A DNA stretch of 64,000 nt from Eurosta solidaginis (lineage: Eukaryota > Arthropoda > Insecta > Diptera > Tephritidae), in NCBI RefSeq assembly GCF_040869045.1, contig NC_090319.1:383051601-383115600 (forward strand), given 5' to 3'. Below, one piece after another: positions 56,326 to 64,000 of the stretch. The position numbers and the translations under genes are program-made. The first letter of the stretch is position 1; every line of letters begins with the position of its first letter. A model generated the notes under the pieces. It was not told the origin of the DNA. It saw only the letters and a list, made by a program, of their open reading frames with translations, and ran no database searches.

Positions 56326-57889
56326 TATTGTTAATTTCAATCAGCACACTTTTGCAGCCAATAAAGAACTAAACTGAAATAGTCCCTCCAGCAATAAAAA
56401 CAAATGCAGATTTGAAGAAACAAGCTTTTTTAATTTTTGATATTTTTTGAATTTCTGTGGATTAAAAAAGAAATCATATAAAGTGGACAAAAATTTTACA
56501 AATATTAATATCTTTTAGTATTATTATAAAAGTCTTATGACACGTTTCAATCAAACAGTACCAAACAAGCATCGAAATAATCCCCAAATATGATACCAAG
56601 GATTCAGAGAAAGTAAAGAAATTACTTCCTATATAGTACAGAAATTTTAGCCAAAATAGTCTGCAGTGAAACCAGAAAGGTTAAGTCACTAGAACAACAA
56701 CAAATTTCTGAAAGAAGCCAAATTCTAACTGTCTTCCCATCGGAAACAAGAACTATAATGGTGACCTTGCATATAATACATTTGGAAGAGGACAATTTCC
56801 TGCATTTCACACGACATTCGCTATGGACTTACAGGGGCTGAAGTGCGGTCACCGAATTTTTGTACGTCTTTCAGGTGGACCCTTCCTGAGAGCTGTTACA
56901 GTACTGCACGCAGAACTTTTGATTTACAGTTGGACCGTACTCAGAGTAAGGAAACCCGTGCTTCGCAATTGGATGAATGTCGTTGATTCTTATAACTGTA
57001 GAGTATAAAGGGCGTTTTCAGGGTCAGGAGCAGGGGATGACTTTTTTTCTCCGAATGTAGTTGGTAGGGCAATATGCCTGCGGACTTGGAGAGGAGATGG
57101 TTTCCTGTTTTCCATTCTTCGAGCGGTGCGTAATGCATATAGTGGTCAAACCGGAGTCGTTGTTGAGGAGAAGTGGAACTAAAATTTCTGGATTAAGTAA
57201 AGTAAGGTATAATCTGTTGCAACGTGGAAAATCATCACCGAATTTGATGTGAAATCCGATTCTGCTAGGAGGAGGGAGGAAGTGCACCCTAATAAACATG
57301 CACCCGGATGTGAAGCTATCAGGAAGTTCTTTTGCACAAAATGCATTCACCATACAACTTTAAGTGTGTGCGTGTGTGTGTTTTACAAATTTACTATGCA
57401 ACAACATGAAAATAGTATAGTCCGAAATTAAGAATGATATATCCACAAATGCTCGTTCAACTAAAAATGAACACTAACACACAGCCACAAATACATCTAG
57501 GAAGAATGCATGTTATAGATAAATCGTTTGCTTTAACAAGTGGGACGTTATAGCACACTAATCAGTTGATGTGTATGAATTGTTGTTGTAAATATATGAA
57601 GGTTGTGCGGTAAGCAGAGTTGATGTACGAAAATCGTTTTTGAAGGGAAGTTGCTGAGAGTTTGTCATCATGTCAGCATTACATACAACGAACCTACATT
57701 GGCACATCTACAAAAAAAGGCACATACATACTACATACTTACATGCATTGTTTTATTCAGGGAATGGAAATAACTATAATTGGTCAAAATTTTAGCTTTC
57801 GAGAAAGATATTGCTTTTAATTTTGTGAGGTTTGCTATGAAACCCGAAAACAATAAATTTTCTCGAACCTTTTTTTTTATTATAGTTAT
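56326..57889. other. No gene recognised
   Basis: Overlapping open frames on both strands at 56823-57431 lack recognisable domains. The region may be older repeat sequence. Confidence 0.35.
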
Positions 57890-58500
57890 TTTATAAACTC
57901 GAAAAAAATTTTATTCTGTGAGCGGAATAACAAAAATTAAAAAAAATAGCTACAGTTTTCCGAGCGAAGTAAAAACCTCAACCTAAGCCGACCGCAAAAA
58001 AATGTTAAAATATAAAATGACATATTCTTGGAGTGGAATAAAAAACTATAAAATAACTGTTATTTTCCCAGCGAAATAGAAATAAATGTTATTTCTCCAG
58101 CGAGACAAAAATTAACCGTTAGCTGACAATCAAAATAAAAAACCGAAATAAACACAAACGCGAAATAAAAATTAAAAAAAATAACTCGTATTTGTGAGCG
58201 ACTAATAAAGTCATATTTTTCGAAAGGAAAAAAAGAATTATAAAACTGTTGCTTTTCGAGCGTATTGAAAAATAATTAAAAAAAAAAAACAACTACTATT
58301 TTCGGAGCGAAATAAAAAAATTTAAAAAGTAACTCATATTTTTCGTGGGAAATAAAAAGACCTGAAAAGTAACTTTTATTTTACGATCACAATAAAAACT
58401 AACTCGCAAACTCTTATTTTCTTAACTATTTGAGCGAAATAAAAAAATCAGAAGAAAGCTCAATTTTTCAAACGAAATAAAAACTAAAAAGGAGGTACCA
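57890..58500 (+). repeat. Degenerate 'GCGAAATAAAAATTAAAAA' tandem repeat
   Basis: The words GAGCGAAATAAAAA, CGAAATAAAAATTAA and TATTTTTCG alternate roughly every 50-60 bases through the block, for about ten diverged units. It is A-rich on the plus strand and has no coding capacity. Confidence 0.7.
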
Positions 58501-58674
58501 AAAAGCTATTTCATATTAAAAAAAATTATTACGATCCCTGGCTTTATTACGTCAATTCCCTGTATTCGTTAGTGCCACATATAGTTTAGTTCACAGTGGC
58601 ATAGGTCATGGATTGTACAAAAGTCAAAATCATTTGGACATCGCTGCTGCTAAAATGAGATGCGTTGTCACAGT

Positions 58675-58688
58675 TGACGTCGACGTCA
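58675..58688. promoter_or_regulatory. CRE-like palindrome
   Basis: TGACGTCGACGTCA is a perfect 14-base palindrome holding two overlapping TGACGTC half-sites. CRE/ATF-type bZIP factors bind TGACGTCA. Function here is inferred from sequence only. Confidence 0.4.
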
Positions 58689-58699
58689 CTCTTTAAGCA

Positions 58700-59699
58700 A
58701 CTGATAACTTTGTTTTTTACATACATACGGAATAAAATGATTAGATGAATTGAAGAGAACGTCATGTAAATGCTGCGCAAGCGTTAATGAACGCCAGCTA
58801 AGAGAGTCAGTTAACGCATCATGCAAAAACACCTATAAATTTGTATATAATCGTAGATATATGTGTAAGTACATATGTGTACTATTGATATCAGCATTCA
58901 TAAAAGTGTCCATGTGCAAGGCTGAGCCACGTGCTTCGTCGCTTCAACGCAGGATGTAAACAAATTTGGCGGAAACGCGGTAAAAAATGAAAATTGCATA
59001 ACATAAGCGGTTAGCAAAAATAAAAGCGAATGAAGCAGCGACAAAATGCAAATGTGAAAACAAATACAATTACAGCTGAGTGGCTGCAAGTATGAAGAAG
59101 GTGCTAACAGGAAGTAGACGGTGACTGTGGTTAGCACCGAATGTATGATTTCGTTGTGGTTTTTTGCTTTTGTGCTTTATATATGGTTTTTATATTGCAG
59201 TGTGGTTGTGTGAATGTGTGCGTGGTTGTTTTTGTTATATTTACTGTGCTCGTATTTGTAGTTTACTGATTTTCGCGCGCGCTTTGTTCGCAGTGCAATT
59301 GGAGTTCGTTCGCCTGCTTGGTTCACCGCTTTATGTGCATAACTATCATTTTTCATTATTTACGTACGATAAATGTTTATATTTGTTTTTGTGTTGTGCA
59401 ACATTTTTTTTGGCCAATATGTAAATGGAAAGCAATGTGAATTTGGCATAGCAGACGGTGAAGGTATCTTTGGTTATAAAAAGTGAACAAAAAACGCATG
59501 GACGCATGATATAGTGATGACAAATACATACACTAAGCATATAAATATATGTAAATGAACTGTGATTTTGAATTGGAAAAAATACTGAATTGTTTAATTT
59601 GCATTAACTTCACCTATAATAATATTTTTGCACCAATTAACATTTAACGTGTGTTTTATGTCGAAAAGTTGGAATTATTCTATTGTTTAGATATGTATA
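58700..59699. other. Low-repeat sequence, no gene recognised
   Basis: Several open frames on both strands (58750-59540) are Cys/Phe/Leu-rich and lack splice or family support. Confidence 0.35.
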
Positions 59700-60830
59700 T
59701 ATGTATCCAGGTCTCCTATATATTTCTAAATTGTTTCGATCCGCGCGCCATCTAGCGGCTCTTACTTTACCTTTAATTTCATTATTTCGGTGCTCTTGAA
59801 ACTTGATTATGAGATTCGCCCGCTTACGTATGATATTCGAAATTACTCGATCAGTGCGCCTCCTGGCGGAAATTTTTGTTACAAGTATTTCACTCCCTTT
59901 AGCCTCTGAAAACGTGTAAAATATGAAGCCTCTTGTTTGCCAGGAACTTACACAAAAATCGATGGAAAGATTCCGAATCTCATATAAATTTTGTAATTAT
60001 TTCAATCCGTACGCCACCTCGACATTTTCTCATTTTTTTGTGTTGTCTGGGTCCTCTAAGCTATGTAAGCTAAGTTAGCAACTCAATGGTAAGTTTCTCG
60101 AAAGTTGGTAGCAAAATTCTCCCGTTTGGTTCGAAAATTCGGTTCGAATTTCGTAAGTTTATTCTTCTTGCATGCATTGTTATTGGCTTTTCAGCCACGT
60201 ATGAAGGTTATAGCACAGAGATTTTTCTAAATATTTGGAGACGTTCGTCACCTAGCGAAAGTTGTTGTCATATGTATTAAACTGTTGATTTTTAACTAAA
60301 TTTTAAGTTTCACGTCTCTAGCTCACTAGGAAGATACTTTAAAACCAACCTAATGAATTCAACTCTTGTGTGAACTCTCTTCATTTTTCGATGTTGTTGT
60401 TGTACTGCATACTGTCATATCTTGCTCGCTGCGCCTAACGTATTTGGCTTTTTAATTGCATTGCCTTCTGAACTGTGCGTAGTTTTTCCAGTTTGTACCT
60501 CAAACAGAAGTCTCTTAAACCCTAATCGCGAAATTCCGCCAGGTGGAACGAAATTTCCAAATATCACGACCCGGACGTCATCTATCAAAAAATTTCCCCT
60601 TTTATAATACATTGAGGTTCCTCACTAAGTATGAGGAAAATTTTACTCTATTGCTTTTATTGCATTGTGACCTGACTTAAGTCTAATGTTTTAAGTTTAA
60701 ATAGGATTATAAGCTATTTTCAAAGTTTCAAGTCTCTAGCTTTCCCGGAATTTATCTCAAATTGCCTCATACAATTTCCAAATTTGAAACAGTTCTTATA
60801 TATCATGATCGCCCTCGATGAGTATGAAGC
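59700..60830 (+). repeat. Diverged repeat with GCCACCTAGCGG-like motif
   Basis: The motif appears as CGCGCCATCTAGCGGC (59743), GTGCGCCTCCTGGCGG (59854), GTACGCCACCTCG (60008) and TTCGTCACCTAGCG (60244), with weaker forms near 60565 and 60810. Between them CAAGTCTCTAGC-type words recur (CACGTCTCTAGCTCACTAGG at 60311; CAAGTCTCTAGCTTTCCCGG at 60728). This suggests an old tandem repeat with uneven spacing. Confidence 0.55.
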
Positions 60831-61990
60831 TACTGAGATACCTTCGCTCTCCACGTCGTGTTTTTTTGGGATTTCAGGCGAATGCCTTTGGTGCATTGGC
60901 CATATTGCCAGGCTCTACACGTCCGCTTCATGGCTTGTAGCGATAATAGCTTTCCTTACTTGCGACATCACACATTATATCTCGCCCTCGTCCAACTTCT
61001 TTTTCCTGTTCTTTATAATGTTAGAAATAAATATCAATTTCCTAAACCTTTCTAAAAGCTCCGGTTCAAAAGTTTCTCTTTTGATGGAAAATATGATTAT
61101 ATTTATGTATGTTGTTAAAGTTAATCTTAATTTAACCCTGCAAATGGGGCCTCTTACCTGAAATTGTAATGCTAATCAAAGTTAAAGGCTCCCAAAGAGT
61201 AGGTTTAAACTCTAGTGAAATAAAACATGCACTGAAAAATCATCAGCAGTTACTTTTATTCCTATCTACACTACATCTCCACCCTGTTCAGTATTTCAAT
61301 GCTTATAATAAACAGTTAACTGAACTGAATAAAAAGCTTTTATTAATTATTTTGTCCTTTGAAGTATTAATTACAAATTAGATACGTGACACTCACGTGT
61401 ATGCCTACCCAAATGCTACGAAGCCCCAAATATTCATACATAAATATAATTCACTTACATACACAACTGCATTCCACTTAACAGCTGACCGTTGCAACGC
61501 GCCTCATTGCACACTAAATAAAACATAGCAAGAGTATAAACGAGACATATTCGAGGTAACTTCTGCAAGTATATTTATGTGTGTGTGTGCTGGCTTGCGC
61601 GAGCACAAAAGCAAAACAACATAAACAACCAAACCAAAACCTAAGGTTTTCCCGACAGACAGATATTGTAGAGCGCAAAAAGTTAAAATAAGAGAGTACA
61701 TACAAGAAAGAGTAATGTATATACAAATTAAGTGGGTGGCAGTGCGGCATTGAGGGAGAGCTTGTGTGGCTGTTTGTGTTTGCATTTGTGTTTATAAGCT
61801 TTGCAGTTTGCAACAGTTACAAGTAGAAGAGCATAGCAACGACAGAGATGCCGGTGGCAGCAGTAGCAACGCAGCCGAAGGCTGATAACCGAAGCATAGC
61901 AACGAAAGACAAAAGCAAGGCTAACAACAACACAATGACTAAGTGTGATGCCAAAGATGGATGCTAATATAAACGAATTGCTCGAAACGA
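60831..61990. other. No gene recognised
   Basis: The open frame at 60784-61161 (plus) overlaps the repeat edge and has hydrophobic stretches but no recognisable family. A GTGTGTGTGTGC microsatellite lies near 61579-61590. Confidence 0.35.
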
Positions 61991-61993
61991 TAT

Positions 61994-62011
61994 GACGTTG
62001 ACGTCAACGTC
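61994..62011. promoter_or_regulatory. 18-base palindrome with a consensus CRE
   Basis: GACGTTGACGTCAACGTC is a perfect palindrome centred on TGACGTCA (61999-62006), the consensus CREB/ATF site. It lies about 0.8 kb upstream of the possible transcribed region beginning near 62.8 kb. Confidence 0.45.
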
Positions 62012-62754
62012 GACGACGCAGTTAATGTCGCTGTCACTAGCACTGCAACGCATGGTAAATGGCTTAAATGAAGATGATACAAAGCTGTGAAACAAATTTT
62101 AGAAGTCAGTCATAGCCGGTATTTCGAATAGTTTGGACGTGTTTAGCGGATAAAAAAATTAATAATAAGAACGGGTTAAAGAGTAAAAAGGAGTAGTGTG
62201 ACTCTGGTGTAGGTTGTGTAGGTGCACATACTGAGTTAGTTGTAGGCAATAAACAGTGAGTGCACTGTAGTGTGGTGTGGTAGTGATTTGGTTTTTGGCT
62301 TAAACCATACACACATCCATATATATATGAAAAAGTGTTTTAGTGGTATACAACAAAAACTAAAACAGCACATCAAAATGCCTACTTCTACATACAAGTT
62401 ACAAATACTAGCGCATATTGATAACTAAGCATGTAATATCAGTGTGTTTGTTTGAATTTCGGGTATGTGCCTATTTTAGAGATTAAATGGCATTAACATA
62501 GGCGAAGGTGGCAATAGTGCTGATGTTTGCATAGAGTGCGGGTTGAAAAAAGGAGTTTTATTTATATAAATTGCTTGTATCCTATAAACGTAGATAACTC
62601 AATGCCTATGCTTGCCAATACATATGTAATTTAATGCGGTTGATTAGAAATTCAGTTTTTGGTTATATGCGCCTAAAAGTATGTTAACAGTTTTGTGTAT
62701 ATACTATTTGCTGGATGTGCGCCTATAAATGTGTTATCAACTTTTTTTTTGGAA

Positions 62755-62800
62755 TAAGCGGTATTTAAGGACCAAAATTTACCAAAAATTGCGCTTTAAC
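62755..62800 (+). promoter_or_regulatory. Possible core promoter
   Basis: GGTATTTAAGG (62760-62770) is a weak TATA-like box. Sequence about 30-50 bases on changes to a less AT-rich stretch (CACGTGTCGGTCGTTTCGTA) with a GGTCGT word resembling a downstream promoter element. This is a tentative inference. Confidence 0.2.
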
Positions 62801-63566
62801 ACGTGTCGGTCGTTTCGTACCAAATTTATCGGTATATTGGGCTGTCGTGTCGAGACGTTTTACGGTTAGATAATTTAAGTGCCATTTTTCTTAACACTAT
62901 ACATTTCGAATGTGTAACACACAAGTACGCTCATAAAAAATTCAGCAAAAAACAAAAACAGGCCAAATATAACTGTTTTGTTGTGACTAAGCTATGAGTG
63001 AGCTGAAGTACTAGCGGCCTTATTCGCTGGAGCAAGGTTGATGCTGGTGCGCCTTTCAGTGCGCACAAAAGCTGAACAAATTTAAATAAATGTTAAAAGG
63101 AAAGAAATAATAAAATATTAAAAAAGGGTAAACATTTTCTGCCTAAGTGCGCTCAAAGGTTAACTAAGCTTGAAAGCCTTAATGTATGTGATAAGAGCAC
63201 TAACAAGAAGTTACAAAAAAAGTAACAACAGCGACAACAAAAATAATATGTGAATTGGAAATAAAGTTTCGAAAGTGTGAAATCGTCAAGTGTGAAAAGG
63301 TCAAAGTACAAAAGTTAGGTACAATTTTAATGAATAAAAAAATGTTTAGCTGAGAGCAAAGTGAATACAGCAGTTAAACAAGAATCAAGTGAGCTTGAAA
63401 TTGGGAAGGTCATTAGACGTATTTGCTAAGGTGTGACATAAGAAGGCAAAAGGCCATAAGTGCAAGAGTGTGTGTATTAAAAAAAAAAAAAAAAAGATAG
63501 CCTTAGTAGCAATTTAGGCGCTCGCGCTATCCACACACTTATGCCGCACAGCTTTCAACAAAAGTG
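62800..63566 (+). other. Possible 5'UTR exon of a gene continuing past the window
   Basis: From about 63060 the plus strand is rich in A, with GTGAAA, AAGTGTG and AACAAAAA words, as is common in long dipteran 5'UTRs. The stretch ends AAAGTG|GTAAGC, a good splice donor at 63567. No long coding frame lies within it. The coding part would be outside the window. The strand and role are inferred from composition and the donor only. Confidence 0.3.
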
Positions 63567-63572
63567 GTAAGC
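63567..63572 (+). promoter_or_regulatory. Candidate splice donor
   Basis: AAAGTG|GTAAGC matches the donor consensus at the GTAAG core. Confidence 0.3.
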
Positions 63573-63852
63573 AAAAAAAATTGTTTATTCAATTATGTTC
63601 CAGCAACTTTGGGGACACTCTGAATTAAAGATCAGGAGCAATATTGTAAAAAAAATTTAAAGCTTGAAAAGAGGATGTGACTTTTCGCTTGGAAAAATAT
63701 TTGTTTGTCGTCAAGAGTGAAGTAAAATAAAGCCAAAACCAAAAAACCCAAAAATTATTTCAAAAATTTTTCTACTGAATTTTTTGGAGAAATAGGGACA
63801 ACCTAAGGAAAATTTTCTTTACTTTGTGACATTTGAGTCCTCTTGCAAAGCG

Positions 63853-63858
63853 GTAAGT
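63853..63858 (+). promoter_or_regulatory. Candidate splice donor (alternative or second exon)
   Basis: AAGCG|GTAAGT is a perfect six-base donor core. It lies 286 bases downstream of the other candidate and could be an alternative exon end or a second untranslated exon. Confidence 0.35.
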
Positions 63859-64000
63859 TATTTTTTTAATCACAGTTATTTAAAAAAATTTGTCAAAAAT
63901 ATATAAATGCAGCCCCTCATATGAGGTTAAATCTGAGCTAAAAAGTTAATTTGCCGTTCTGCAAAACATTTTTCTGCATGTTTAACATTTTTCATAATAA

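Overview
This window is nuclear DNA from an insect, most likely a tephritid fruit fly (Diptera). It is AT-rich and holds no complete host gene that I can recognise. Most of it is layered mobile-element sequence. The tephritid assignment is an inference: I recognise, from memory and without a search, several interspersed repeats typical of that family (a tRNA-headed SINE, a family with a TACTCAGTTGAG end and a TTCGGGTGTAACCGAA hairpin end, and LINE fragments).

Layout. 1-13 kb: a Helitron-like 5' end with a 128-bp tandem repeat (505-1235), a purine-rich tract, a SINE (2806-3090), an ATCGATAA-rich repeat, a SINE scrap and two copies of the TACTCAGTTGAG family (5330-5778 and 10823-12545). 13-28 kb: two more copies of that family (13597-16147, complete; 20896-21921, deleted), a SINE (17738-18050), a LINE RNase H fragment (18425-19330), scrambled RTE-type LINE pieces (23430-24560) and a dispersed repeat (25408-25785).

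28.2-44.6 kb is the centrepiece. A hAT-type DNA transposon (28187-44568) is bounded by a 10-bp inverted repeat and an exact 8-bp target duplication, GCTTACAC. It keeps what looks like the last transposase exon. Inside it sit two head-to-tail Helitron copies (28950-36146 and 36147-42193). Each is filled by a 5-6 kb array of an 89-bp GC-rich minisatellite whose common monomer has no stop codon in any plus-strand frame. The right arm of the hAT also carries a solo LTR (43898-44396).

44.6-64 kb: LINE reverse-transcriptase and zinc-knuckle remnants on the minus strand (47900-48650 and 53511-54150), two further TACTCAGTTGAG-family copies (50769-52947, inverted, with a nested tRNA-like SINE; 54404-56325), other degenerate repeats, and a right end of low repeat content. 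That end has two CRE-like palindromes and a plus-strand, 5'UTR-like stretch ending in good splice donors. A host gene may therefore begin near 62.8 kb and continue past the window.

The genes do not form a pathway. The story is nested insertion, rolling-circle tandem arrays and minisatellite growth. Percentages and copy counts are estimates by eye.
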